NCBI RefSeq assembly: GCF_028583425.1
Contig: NC_072801.1
Span: 20,790,001-20,854,000 of the forward strand
DNA: 64,000 bases
Origin: Eublepharis macularius
Taxonomy: Eukaryota; Chordata; Lepidosauria; Squamata; Eublepharidae
Direction: 5' to 3'
Below are positions 1-10,800 of this stretch, in pieces (positions within the stretch are counted from its first letter, which is position 1; every line of letters begins with the position of its first letter). The notes below the pieces were generated by a model. The model saw only the letters and a program-made list of their open reading frames with translations. It did no database searches and was not told the origin of the DNA. The position numbers and the translations under genes were made by a program.

Positions 1-1153
1 ACTAAAACTTATTGCAATGGTGCTTTGTTGAACTACAGCCCACTCTCAGATGCACAAAGTATTACTCTCCACTGCCTAGAAAGCAGGCCTTGTTCACATA
101 AACATATGTTACCATAAATGTGTGTTGCTCACTCCATAATGTGCCTTTTACCGCAAGATTGTCATTTGGGCAGCAGCCAACATACATAGCACTGGAATTC
201 AAACAAGAATTTCAGCTCCTTGCAAATGAAGATCAAAAGGGTGGAGAATGCACATTTAATACTTGCTGATCTGGAAGGGTCAACCCAGAAGTGCATTTAA
301 CAGTCTCAATCCCACACGTCTTATGCAGAAGCTCCATACTACTGGACACAAGCATTCCCCTCCCAGCTTTCTAGGTGCTCTTCTCTCATCTCCCACACTC
401 CTTCCAACTGCTCCCCCCCACAATATACATGAATAATACCTTCAGGCCAATAACCTCAGCTCTATTGGAGGGGGGAAGCTTCCCAGCAGTTCCTTTCACA
501 CATACACAACCAAGTGAAGAGGTCCAAAGGCCCATAACCTCTTTCTGCCTCACCCATTTACATTGCACTTTAGTCTTTAAGGCATCTGGGGTGGGTTATG
601 AAAGTGGGGAGGGGTCAGCATCCCAGTATGGTGTAGATGTTCCAGTGTCTGGAAGGATCTGGGAGAGGACAAAAGCTCACTGGACAAGCCAGTCCTACCC
701 TCTCAGCCTAACCTACCACCCAGGGTTGTTGTTGGGAGGACAAAAACAGGAGAAGGATGCTGTGAGCCACTTCGGGTCCCCAAACAAACGGAGAAAAATC
801 ATACCAAGGGCCTGGGGGAAACACAGAACTCCTGACCACCCAATTCTCTGAAGGAGGGGGCAACGAGACGACAGGAAAGTTATTTTGCCAGAAGCTCCGT
901 CGCTTCTCCTCGGGTGAGGCACGAGGTGGGTCAAAGTGGGAAGGCTCGAAGGAGCCCCCCCCCTCAGTCCACTCTTGCTACGCTCAGAGGCACTGTTCTG
1001 CGCGCCCCACAAGCGAGGAGCTCCCCCCATTCACCTCTCCATGTCCTCCTCAGAAGGCAGCGCCTCCCTTCCCTCCCTCCTCGGCGCCTCCCCTCAGCCT
1101 CCCCTCCTGCCTATTGTCCGCCCCCTCACGCCCGCCACCGCCCCGGCTCGCAC
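1..1153. other. CDR2 intron 1, partial; no exon recognised
   Basis: This stretch lies downstream of the CDR2 first coding exon on the minus strand, so it should be the start of CDR2 intron 1. I see no further CDR2 exon. The left 850 bases are ordinary AT-rich sequence; from about 900 the sequence becomes GC-rich and joins the CpG island. Open frames here look like chance frames in GC-rich DNA. Confidence 0.6.
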
Positions 1154-1232
1154 CTTGCTGCAGGTCCTGCTGGTCGTACCAAGGCTCATCGTCTCGGATC
1201 TCGAACTCCTCCACCAGGCTGTCCGTCAGCAT
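1154..1232 (-). CDS. CDR2: CDR2 first coding exon (cerebellar degeneration-related protein 2)
   Basis: Read on the minus strand from the ATG at 1232, the exon encodes 26 residues plus one base and ends at a GT donor (1153-1152). The peptide includes LVEEFEIRDDEPWYDQQDLQ, which matches the human CDR2 N-terminus (LVEEFEMKEDEPWYDHQDLQ as I recall it) better than the paralogue CDR2L. The phase-1 end agrees with the Asp that follows in CDR2. CDR2 is a cytoplasmic leucine-zipper/coiled-coil protein known as the Yo antigen in paraneoplastic cerebellar degeneration and reported to bind c-Myc. Only this exon is in the window; the coiled-coil exons lie beyond the left edge. An in-frame upstream ATG at 1328 exists in GC-rich sequence, but homology favours 1232. 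Confidence 0.9.
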
Positions 1233-1562
1233 CGCGGCGGCGAGAGCTTCAGCCGCCCCCAAAGGGATCGCCGGAGGCGGCAGCCCAACGTCCCGCTTTC
1301 CTGCCCCCTTTCTGTCGCGCCTCCTCACGCCTCGGCTCGCGCGCCTTTAAAAAGCCCTCTTCCGAACCCGCCCGACGGCTTCCGGACTTTACCGAAGGCG
1401 GCGCTGCCGGCCGCCGCCCCTCCCAACCCAGCCCGGCAGCGCCGACGGAGGAAGGAAGACAACAGAAGCCGCTAGCCGCCCCAGCAACGTGGCATGCCGG
1501 TTGGGACGGCCGGCGATTTAAAACAAGGAGACCTCCTCCGTCGAAAGCCTCCCTGAGGAGAG

Positions 1563-1640
1563 CCAATGACAGGTCTCGCTCTGAGGCGCCGCGGACAGCC
1601 CTCGACCAATGGCACGCGGGGAGACCGCACCTCGACCAAT
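1563..1640 (+). promoter_or_regulatory. Cluster of three CCAAT boxes (NF-Y type)
   Basis: CCAAT occurs at 1563-1567, 1606-1610 and 1636-1640, all on the plus strand, spaced 43 and 30 bases start to start. The last two sit in the same longer context (CTCGACCAATGG), as if duplicated. NF-Y binds CCAAT in CpG-island promoters. The cluster lies 330-410 bases upstream of the CDR2 ATG and upstream of the plus-strand transporter gene. Confidence 0.55.
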
Positions 1641-2254
1641 GGAGTCGGGAGGCATAGGCGGGTCTTCAGCAAGACCCGCCCTCCGCATAGTCTTCGATCG
1701 ATGGAGAGTGTGAGTGGAGGGGGGGGGGGATGTCGCGCGCTGAGGGGCGGGGCGGTTGCTATGGGTTGCCAAGAATCGGTTGCGGGGGGGGGGGCGAGAT
1801 GGAGCTAGGCCCTGGTGAGGACTGGAAGGTCTGACGAGAATCGTGTTTAAGCAGGTTTACTCTGAAGTAAGCCTTGCAGCCGAGGGAGAGCTTCTGTTTC
1901 TCCTCCCGCCTCGTCCTAACAATGACGAGGCTGCTTGGCAGCTTTCGTGGGCTTTTTCGCGTCAGAAGCACAAAGAGGGCTCCCGCCCGTGGCTGACAGT
2001 GCAATCCTCAGAACCGCTTGCTAGCAAGTAAGCCCCCCAGAAAAGGCTTGAGTGGGAAGAGACTGAGTAGATCCGCTTAGGATTTGCACGGCAAAGGCTG
2101 CGATCTTGCTGCATGCTTACTGGGGAGAGCAAGCCCCATTTGAAGGCAATGGTTTCTGAGCACCTATGAGCTAGCTAAGACTGTGGCTGGGAAAAGTCTG
2201 TTTGAGAGATCTGAGGGGCAAAGTATTGAAGTGTGGATGGGACCCCTAAAGCAG

Positions 2255-2490
2255 CTTACATTTATTTACCTTATTTATAGCCGGTGAGACTCAAGGCAGA
2301 TTATACAGTGTAAGATAATGCAATCAAATAGCACAATATATCCCTTTTCCATTTTATCCTCATGTCAGCCACCCCGTGAGGTACCTTAGGCTGTGGCTGC
2401 CCCAAGATCACCTAGCAGGCTTCCATGGCAGGGTGGGGATTCGAACCTTGGCCCTAGTTTGACTGACTACTACACCATGCTGTGTATTTA
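2255..2490. repeat. Degenerate CR1/L2-type LINE 3'-end-like module
   Basis: The block holds a phrase typical of reptile LINE/SINE tails (a pattern like 'cacctagcaggcttccatgg' followed by 'gattcgaacc'), also seen in weaker form near 11090-11290 and 13500-13640. Assignment is from recognition of the general pattern, not a consensus alignment. Confidence 0.4.
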
Positions 2491-2587
2491 GGATTGCAGC
2501 CCAAATACATTGAGCAGTGAAGTGTTTGGCTACATGTGTTGGGGAGGCAGTGAGCTGTACAAAACCAGACCTATTCCCTTTCTGCTC

Positions 2588-2838
2588 GCCAGTTTGGTGT
2601 AGTGGTTAAGAATGGCAGGACTCTAATCTGGAGCACCGGGTTTGATTCCTCACTCCTCTGCCTAAAGCCAGCTGGGTGACCTTGGGTCAGTCACAGCTCT
2701 TTTAGAGCTCTCTCAGCCCCACCCACCTCACAGGGTGATTGTTGTGGGGATAATAACATATTTTGAAAACCTCTCTGAGTGGATGTTAAGTTGTCTTGAA
2801 GGACGGTATATAAATCAAATGCTTTTGTTGTTGTTAGC
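2588..2838 (+). repeat. tRNA-Glu-like SINE
   Basis: The head resembles a tRNA with A and B boxes (GGTGTAGTGGTTAAGA and GGTTTGATTCC), followed by the body 'agctgggtgaccttggg', a GATAATAA segment, the tail 'ggtatataaatcaaat' and a (GTT)n end. Four more copies of this family are in the window, so it is a family and not a tRNA gene. Confidence 0.85.
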
Positions 2839-2930
2839 AGAGTTGCACCCTTCTAAGTCCATGGGCTTAGAAGGGTGTAACTGTGTTTAAAGTAGCAATA
2901 TTAGTCACGGAGGTTTCTCTAACCTTTATA

Positions 2931-3040
2931 GATCCAGAGGAGTTCTGCATTTGATGAAGAGAGCTGTGGTTCTTGGATGTTTATGCTACAATAAAGTTGT
3001 TTATTCTTAAAGGTGCTGCTGGACTCTTTACTATTTTTAA
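2931..3040 (+). repeat. PLE-type terminal repeat fragment with decayed hammerhead-like motif
   Basis: The block starts GATCCAGAGGAGTT and continues with 'gatgaagagagctgtggttc' (about 2952-2971), 'ctacaataaagttg' and 'cttaaaggtgctgctggact'. It matches the repeats at 52541-52681 and 55850-55970, which flank or accompany Penelope-like sequence. The hammerhead-like core is degenerate here. Confidence 0.65.
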
Positions 3041-4670
3041 CCTTTATATGACCCTTATTTTCCTTTGGTAAGGCGCCTCGATAAAATTCCTTTCTTCTGT
3101 CTCCAGAGTATATTCTAATATGCATAATGATCTTGATCCTTTTAAAAAAACATGGATTATATTATTTTATGTTTCTATAAACAATTACAAAGTAACAGAG
3201 TTTTAAAATAAATGCTTGTGAAAGTGAACGTTTATACAATGGAGCTTTTCTTAGGAATGTATAACCTGCATTTAATTTTACAGCTTTGGGTCTTGATGTT
3301 TAGAATCTTTATCTAGTGAATCTATGTACCACCTCCTTGGTGACCTTACCAAAAACAAAATAAAAAACCTCAAATGAAAATCCAACAGAAGACCTATCAG
3401 TTAAAACTCAATACTACGAAATCCCTCTCCAGTGATAGAACCATTCCCCAAAATCAGCAGCTACCATTACAGAATGTCACAGCAATATAAACCAGTCTTG
3501 CAACCTGGCCATAAAAAGCAACCATATAAACTGGCAGGAAATAGGCTTTGAAATGTTAAAATGGGTGGGATAAAGATTCAGTGGAAAGCTTGATTGAAGA
3601 GGAATGTACAAGGAAAAGAGGGAATTAAAGGATAACAATGAATGCCTCTGATAAAAGGGTACGCTAGTCCACAAAGCCTCTTTAAATTAACTAGTTAAGG
3701 TGTAGCAAGACTCTTCAATGCAGTTGAAGGTCTTCAGGGAGTTTTTTTAAGGCAACCTGTTCCACAGCACAAAATCAACAGAGGCCCCCAAACTACACTA
3801 AAGTTTGTGTGTGCTGTTAATCAGGTTTACTAATCAGTTTGCAAATTTAGAAGGGCCTGATCAGTCAACAAAGGAGGACAGGACCTCTTGTGCATATTAC
3901 CAATTGTGCGGAAGAGGGAATTTGAGCTGGTAGTTTATCATCCCTCCAGGATAAACTTGTACCTTCCTCAATTCCTTTCCGCTTGTACACATTTGTTAAA
4001 ATACAGGCTCTTTAGTCCAGAGGAAAGATTCAGAATTTGCTGACCAGGAGTGGATACAAGCCTCTTCTTCCATACACCTTGTCTGGTGCCCAAGCACGCT
4101 GATCTTTTACCCGAGCCATGCTGATTTTCCTTCCCTAACTGATTCATGTGCTTGAAGACATCAGGAGGCACAGAGCACTAAAGATGCAGGTCCAGAATCA
4201 AAGGTTGTTAAGCTATCAGGGTGATAGACTTTGTTTTCTACCTAACTGTAACTCTTGCAACCTGATCATAACTCAAGACAGAAACAATGATTGCTAGAAA
4301 AAATGTCTTTAGGGAGCATATACACATTTTGCTATTGCCAGTGGTGCTGCTGAGACACTGCTCTCATTCACCTGTGGGTACAGAACAGCATTTTGAACAG
4401 CCTTGTGGTACACCGCCAGCCAGCCAGAGATAAATAGGTGAGAAAACGTTGCCCTCTTGTGGAACATGAGGAAGTTCTAAGTATGTACAAAGAAAGATAT
4501 TTGTTCTCTGGCAACATTCTCTGTCGTTCAAGGGTTTTATCTTTAATCGTTATTAAATATAAACATACTCTTTTTTGGTTGCACTGCGGTTTTAATTGTT
4601 TGCTGTAACTGATGTACTAAAATATTTTTTCCCCTCTTCCCTTAGGGAAGAAAAATATTGCATTGTGAAA

Positions 4671-4823
4671 ATGAAGTTTTTTTCAAGAATCCATCCTAAT
4701 GCCCTGGCATATTCCATGACCACATTAGGTGCTGGAATGATGAACAGCATATTTAATTTCTACTACGTTAAACTGTTTTTAAACCAGTACAAGATCTCCG
4801 AAGGTGCATTCCATCAAGCACAG
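4671..4823 (+). CDS. MFSD13B: MFSD13B-like coding exon 1
   Basis: An acceptor (pyrimidine tract ending TTAG at 4645) precedes 25 bases of 5' UTR and the ATG at 4671. The exon encodes residues 1-51, including the first membrane segment (about residues 11-36: Ala-Leu-Ala-Tyr through Lys-Leu-Phe), and ends phase 0 at CAG|GTAGAG. The pattern 'FYYVKLFLNQYKIS' parallels LYYVDTFVSVYKIN of human MFSD13A. Confidence 0.9.
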
Positions 4824-7800
4824 GTAGAGTTAATGTTAATTCTTCCATACTTACTTCTGGCCTTTGATTCACAGCAGATGAATTCAGGAATTAAACAAAA
4901 AGGTCACAAGACAAGTGGTACCAGTAGAGGCATGTGTCACAGTAATCTAGGAATAGGAGTAAATACTATGTGGGATGATGTGAGACAGCTACCAGTACTG
5001 GGCTGCCTATTTCTTGGCCCCATTTATGGAGACAGACTCCAAAGAAAAAGGAGGGCCTATGTTTTGGAACCCAGTTGCATCTTTGGGTGGTTGTCACCCT
5101 CCTAATGCCTGAGGAGAAGTGGGGAAGCTCTGGGGGGAGGCGGCAGCAGCAGCATAGCAGAAGGAAAGGCAAGGCAGATCCCCAAGAGTAACTAAAAGAG
5201 CTGATAAAAGGAATGACAGATACCACTCGCTCCCTATGGAGCAAAGGCCTCTCTGGTGTAGAGGTCTCCTTGAGAGAAAGGGCCTTCTCAGGAGGAAGAC
5301 AAAAGAGGAAGCAACTGAGCGTGGCCAGGAAAAGCGGGGATAAAATGCCCCACCTGGAGGAAGTTGGTCTCACAAGTAACATAGTCAGGAAGAAGAGCTG
5401 TTACTCAGGCTTGTGGGTGGTGGTGTTTGTAAAGACCAGAATGGCCCTGGAGTAAGGGAGATGGGGTTTCTGCCTAGGAGTATAACAGGTAGTGTTTGTC
5501 TGGGATATCAGGCAGTCCTAGCTACCTCTAAGTTTAACCCAGCATGAAGGGTACAGGATTCACAGTCTCTCTACACAATCCTTTTGACGTACGTTTTTCA
5601 CATGTCAGGAGATGCAATGTTAGCTGGGAAGCATAGTTTTCAATGACAGAGCTGACGGAGATCGCTCTGGAGGGGATGGATTCTCTCATAGCGCTCTACC
5701 ACCTGTCGCGTCTCCCTTTCCGGAGCCTTTGCCCTGCCGAGGCTTAATTCAAAGTTTTACGCAGTGAGGGTGGTAGGGTAAAAGCTCCAGAAGGGGAGAC
5801 AGTTCGGCACACCAGAGGCAGCGGAGGGCTGTGAGAGAATCTGTCCTCTCTGGAGTGATCTCCACTGGCTCTGTCTTTCAAAACTACGCTTCCCAGCTGA
5901 CATTGTGTCTCTTGACATTTGACAGATACGGACCCCAGCGTCTCGTGTAGAGAGACTCTCAGAGGCAGCAGCTAGAGGACCTGTAGAAAGACCCATGCCT
6001 AAAAGCAAGTTTGGTGTGTTGAAGTAGGTGGTGGTGTCAGGCTAGTGAATGGGTCTTCTAGCTGAATTGGGACTGTTAAGCTTATGAGTCTGTTGTTTGA
6101 TGTAGTTAGAGCAACTGAAGCAGAACTGCTGTAATTCCCTGTTGTTGATGTCCTTGTTGAAGTGGTAGGAAGATGGGTTATCCCAGTAAGGGAGTGGCTT
6201 CTGGCCCTAGTTGTTTGAGAAGACCCAACAACCATAAAGAGCTTGGTTGAACTTATTGGCTCATTCTAGCAGGAGGGAAGCATAGCACTCCTAGACTTAA
6301 AAGCTAGCTTGTAATGTTTTGCATGTAAAGAAGTTTGAGTATTTTATTTTTTCTGGCAAATGTGTTTTTTAAAAAATATTTGTTACTGTGGTTTCATATT
6401 AGGGTTTCCAGGTCCCTCAGGGCCCAAACCAGGGGGCAGGAGGTCATGGAGGCAGGCATGGGGAAAACTTAACCTGTGTGCTCTGGAGGACTTCCTTGTC
6501 ACACAGGGAATGACATCATTCCTGGGGCGACAAGGAAGTCCTCTGGAGTATGCTCTAGAGCTCCCAGGCTCCTTCCCCACACCGTTCCCCCCTGCTGGCC
6601 AGGTAAGTGGGGGGGGGAGTGGTGGATCCCCCCACCCCCACCAGGGAAAGGAGATCCATAGTTTAGATGCAGGCCTCTGAGGAAAGAAGGAAGGAGGCTG
6701 GATGGGTGAATGGAGTGTGCTGTGATTCGATGGTAGCTGTACCTGAGGGGGTGGAGTAAGCTGCAGTTTTTGGTCAGTGTGCTGAAGGTGTTCATTCTCA
6801 GTTAAGTCATGTCATCTACGTGGAATTTGAGTTCTCTTGTGTTTATCTCAGAGAAAGTATTTCTTTTAAGTCAGGCAAACTGTGAGTGTCTGGGTCAATC
6901 TCTGTATATATTAGAGAGGTTATCCTATCTAAGTCAGGCAAGCTGTGTGGAAATGAGTGACTGTATGTCTGTGTGGATGTGTTTGCTCTGTGTGGAAAAT
7001 AAGTCTTTGAGAGTGGGCTGTTTCCCCAAAGTCTAAAGTTCGCACTATTTCTGACCTCACCCAGATGCAGGCAGTGATGATTCCATTTTCGTAGCACGAG
7101 TTTGGTGTAGTGGTTAAGAGCAGCAGGAACTGGGTTTGATTCCCCACTCCTCCATTTGAAGCCAGCTGGGTGACCTTGGGTCAGTCACAGCTCTCTGAGA
7201 GCTCTCTCAGTCCCATTCACCTCAGAGGGTGATTGTTGTGGGGATAATAATGACATACTTTGTAAACTGCTTTGAATGGGTGTTAAGTTGTCCTGAAGGG
7301 CGGTATATAAATCAAATGTTGTTGTTGTTGTTAACTGCCTGCATCTGGGTGACGTCTGAAATAGTGCGAACAAGCTGCCAGCATTTCGTGAGTAGCGCAC
7401 TATTTTTAGAGCGTAGAGAAACGGCCTAGGTTTGAATATATCTTTAAGAATATATATTTTTGAAACCATCAACTAGTCTGCTTATCAAAACTCTCAATCA
7501 TCATGCTTATGTACTTCTAAATAAATTCTACTTTTCGTTAAGCAAGAGAGGATCTTTTTTTACCTCACAGCGACCCCTACATGCTGACTGTTCTATCAAG
7601 TTACTCTCTGTAACAAAGCCTTCCCATGATACAGATTAAACAGAGGAGGTCTAAGGTGGTGGCAGCAACAACCTGTTGACGGAATCAGGGAGACAGCAAT
7701 ATATAAGTTACACAAAAAAGGCAAAATACAACAGGTAGTGTTAGCAGTGTGATTCATGCCCCAAAGCAAAGGTGTTCTCAAAACATAAGCCTGGGTAAAG

Positions 7801-10800
7801 TAGAGAACTCCTGAAGGAGTGTTGGTTGTGACTGGAGCCCTCCTGAGGTAAACGTTTAAGGTAATGTTAGGAGGAGATGAATTAAAAGTCCAAAAGCAAA
7901 GGTTATAAAACAAAGAAAATCATTACACAGCCGTTGGTGGGCACTTCTGAGTATCCACCCAGATCACTTGGAGATTTAGTAGTCATCCATCTTTTCCCAC
8001 CAGAGATGCTGGAAGGCCTGCCCAAAAGAGAGCCCAGCAGGTGCCAAGGCCAAGCGTGGTCTCTTTAAATCCTGGGGAAGCTTTTCTTCTTTTTTCTGCC
8101 TACTTGTGAGTTTTGTTGGCTGAATACATTGCTGACTTCAGAGTTCTTTGAGGTTCTTAGAGTGTACGTATGGGTCCAAATCCCTCCATGTGAAACTTAC
8201 TGGATGACCGGTCACTCCTCACCATTTTAATTCAAATCTTTCCACAAGTCACTTTTCCTGCAATTCTCCATTGCTGTGATTACCACTTGCTTTATAGCCT
8301 GCACTCACTACATCTCAGGGACTGTTAATTTAATTACAGAGTCCATTTGTGGACATTCATTTATCTCCAGACATTTAATCTGCTGTTATTTAATTACTTT
8401 TAAAATTGATCGGTGCTTCAACTGCATGTACAAAGACTACAGTTCAGAGGAGACCATATATAAAACCCATTTCTTAGCCAGATTGGTTTTAAGAATGCCT
8501 GTCCTGGTTGCACCTCTAAACAATCACTTGAACACTCTCAAGTTTGAAAAGCATTTTGGGAATTTGGTGCAGGAGCCATTTAAACAAACTGCTGCTGAGA
8601 TTGCTAAAAAGAAACCTTGCAGGAGGTCCTAAACAAGGATCTCCTACACTGTGTCTAAATAGCACTGAAATTATGCAGCGCGTGCTCCTGTTTTCCCTTT
8701 GAATTCCCCATCTCCCTGAATTGCATGCACATTTCTGTTTTCTTTATTTTATGCACTATCACTTGATCAGTTGTCTGTTGATTTGAATCAGTTTTCCTCT
8801 TTTGGTGGTGGAAAGTGCACTCAGGTCACAGCTGATTTACGATGACCCCATAGGGCTTTTGAGGTAAGAGATGAACAGAGATGGTTTGCCATTGCCTCTT
8901 CATAGTGACTCTGGACTTACTTTGTGATCTCCCATCCAAATATTAACCTGGACCATTCCTGCTTAGCTTCTGAAATCTTCTATCTTACATTGTTCTATAC
9001 ACATACACACTAATATGGTTCCAGTTGCTCTGAGAGCAATCAGAAGTTTAAATATATGCTAATTTGCTTAAATTCTCAGGTTGTCTTTATGATCTGGAAT
9101 GCCATCAACGACCCTCTCTTTGGCTATATTCAAGATAATTCCAGAGTCCCGTGCTGTTCTAGACGTCAGGCTTCCATTTTCTATGGGGCTCCATTGTATG
9201 CTCTGGCTTTTCTGCTGCCCTGGTTTCCATGGAAACAATATCAAGAAGGCGACTGGCTTAGTGGGCTTCACCTTGTTGTTGCTCTGTGCGCTTTTGATGG
9301 CATGCTGACGTTTGTCTTACTGGCACAGTGTGCGCTCTTTGCAGAAACGTCCACAAGACATGAGAGCAGACTTCAACTCATCAAGTACAACCAAGTGGCC
9401 ACGTTAGTTGGGTCCACCAGCATCCTCTTCTGTGGCTTGATATCCAACAACATGGAGAACTTTGCCTACTTTCAAGTCTTTGTGGTTCTAGTTGGAGCAA
9501 TAGCAACTGCGTGCATGTGCTACACGGGAATCTATAGCACTACTCAGTATGAGCAAAGGGAAAGTCTCGTGGAAGGATGTGATCTAGAATGCACCCAGAA
9601 GGTCTTCTCATGGTCCTCTGTGATTTTGTTGACCAAACAGATCCTGGCTCAGAGAAATTTTTTGCTTTTTGTGACAATGAACTTCTTTCAAGTCTTCCAT
9701 TCAGCTTTCTGCAGCAATTTCATGATGATCTTTGCAGACAACCTCATCCCCAAAGACGTTCTTTCCTCCTCCATCCGAAGTATCATGTACGGGGCAGGTT
9801 TTATTTGTCCTCAGGTATGCAAAAAAATTGGAATAGATGTTTTTTAAGGTATGTTGCAGTTAGGAAGGGAGGGAAATGGCTTTCCTTGCTGGGAACTTCC
9901 TCAGACTGTTTTCCCGGAGAGCCTCCTGTTAATCAGTTGCCACCACTCAGGTATCTCCTGAGAACATCTAGACTGACTGGCTGAGAAGGTACCATTCCAG
10001 CTCAGTCCTAGCAAAATAACAATGTAATAGGTTGGAGTCCCTGGAAAACACCTGATAGCAAACAATGTAGTGCCCAGGCAGTCTGGCATGTGGGGAAAAG
10101 ATTCAGAGAATAACCCAGAGAAATGTATTGTACTGAAGAAGCTAAGAAAGGAGGTTTAGTATAGAAAAAAGGGGGAAATGGTGGGTGGATTCAAAAGTAG
10201 TAGGAAATTAGAAAAAATACAGGGAAGAGCGAACTATCACAACACAGTCTCTCAAATAAAAAAAATGTTGAGCTAACTCTGCTAAGTACACTTTACCTAG
10301 AGTAGGTTCCTCAGAGCATGAACTGAGTTCCGCGCAGTACCAAAATAGTGGAGGAGTCCTTAACCCCTTAACCCCAGCCCGCTGGTTTTGGGGGCTCCAG
10401 TGTTAGGCTGTTAGAGGAGATTTCTTGTTCCAAAGGAGGGGCAAAGAGCTCCCAGATATTCATGGGCAATGGAGTCTGAGCTAAGCCAGCCTTCTTGGTG
10501 AGACTGATTAGGGGATCTAAGCAAACCCCAGCAAAGCTCCATCTCTGATGTCAGAGGCTATTGCTGCCGATCAGAGAATTATTTCAGGATGGTCTTGCCA
10601 TTTTAATGGCTTTGCACTTCCATAACAAAAAGGGAATCTGGCCCAAACTGGTTGCCCTTTGTCAAAAAAGGATTAAGTTTGCCTGTTAGCCCCAGTGTGG
10701 AGTGGAGAATAAAGCGTTATTCTCATGTCAAGCCCCAGGGGTCCAAGAACCCAGATGCTCTAGGTAGCACTCTTGAGCCATATTGGATCTTGAGGTTCTG

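Larger units (their letters stand above)
900..1830. promoter_or_regulatory. CpG island, likely bidirectional CDR2 / MFSD13B-like promoter
   Basis: The segment is dense in CpG and G/C tracts compared with the AT-rich flanks. It contains the first coding exon of CDR2 on the minus strand, and the next gene to the right is read on the plus strand, so the island sits between two divergent genes. CCAAT boxes lie at 1563-1567, 1606-1610 and 1636-1640. CpG-island promoters of head-to-head genes often work in both directions; that this one drives the transporter gene is inferred from position. No TATA box stands out at a fixed distance from either gene. Confidence 0.7.
1831..4645. other. 5' flank or 5' intron of the MFSD13B-like gene; repeats only
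   Basis: No coding exon is recognised. The stretch holds a degenerate CR1/L2-like module near 2255-2490, a tRNA-Glu-like SINE near 2588-2838 and a PLE terminal-repeat fragment near 2931-3040. The acceptor at 4644-4645 implies that an upstream non-coding exon exists, possibly within the CpG island. Confidence 0.5.
4824..9079. other. MFSD13B-like intron 1; repeats, no gene
   Basis: The intron holds a foldback element (5562-5960), a paired inverted motif around a SINE (7038-7371) and a 5S-derived SINE (8808-8988). The blocks 4860-5500, 6400-6800, 7560-8100 and 8220-8760 hold open frames of 60-140 codons that I do not recognise and that lack splice or homology support. Confidence 0.55.

Noticed and set aside
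914-1657. 247-codon open frame on the plus strand
   Set aside because: Arg/Pro/Ser-rich chance frame in the CpG island, overlapping the CDR2 exon on the other strand; no family match.
2588-2660. tRNA gene
   Set aside because: tRNA-like head belongs to a SINE with body and tail present in several copies; no intact cloverleaf seen.
4596-4670. Earlier in-frame ATG for the MFSD13B-like gene
   Set aside because: It lies upstream of the splice acceptor at 4645, so it is intronic; family alignment favours 4671.
4966-5382. 138-codon minus-strand frame
   Set aside because: Low-complexity Leu/Cys run and no homology; likely chance.
8808-8988. 5S rRNA gene
   Set aside because: Only part of 5S is present and it is fused to a SINE body and BovB-like tail.
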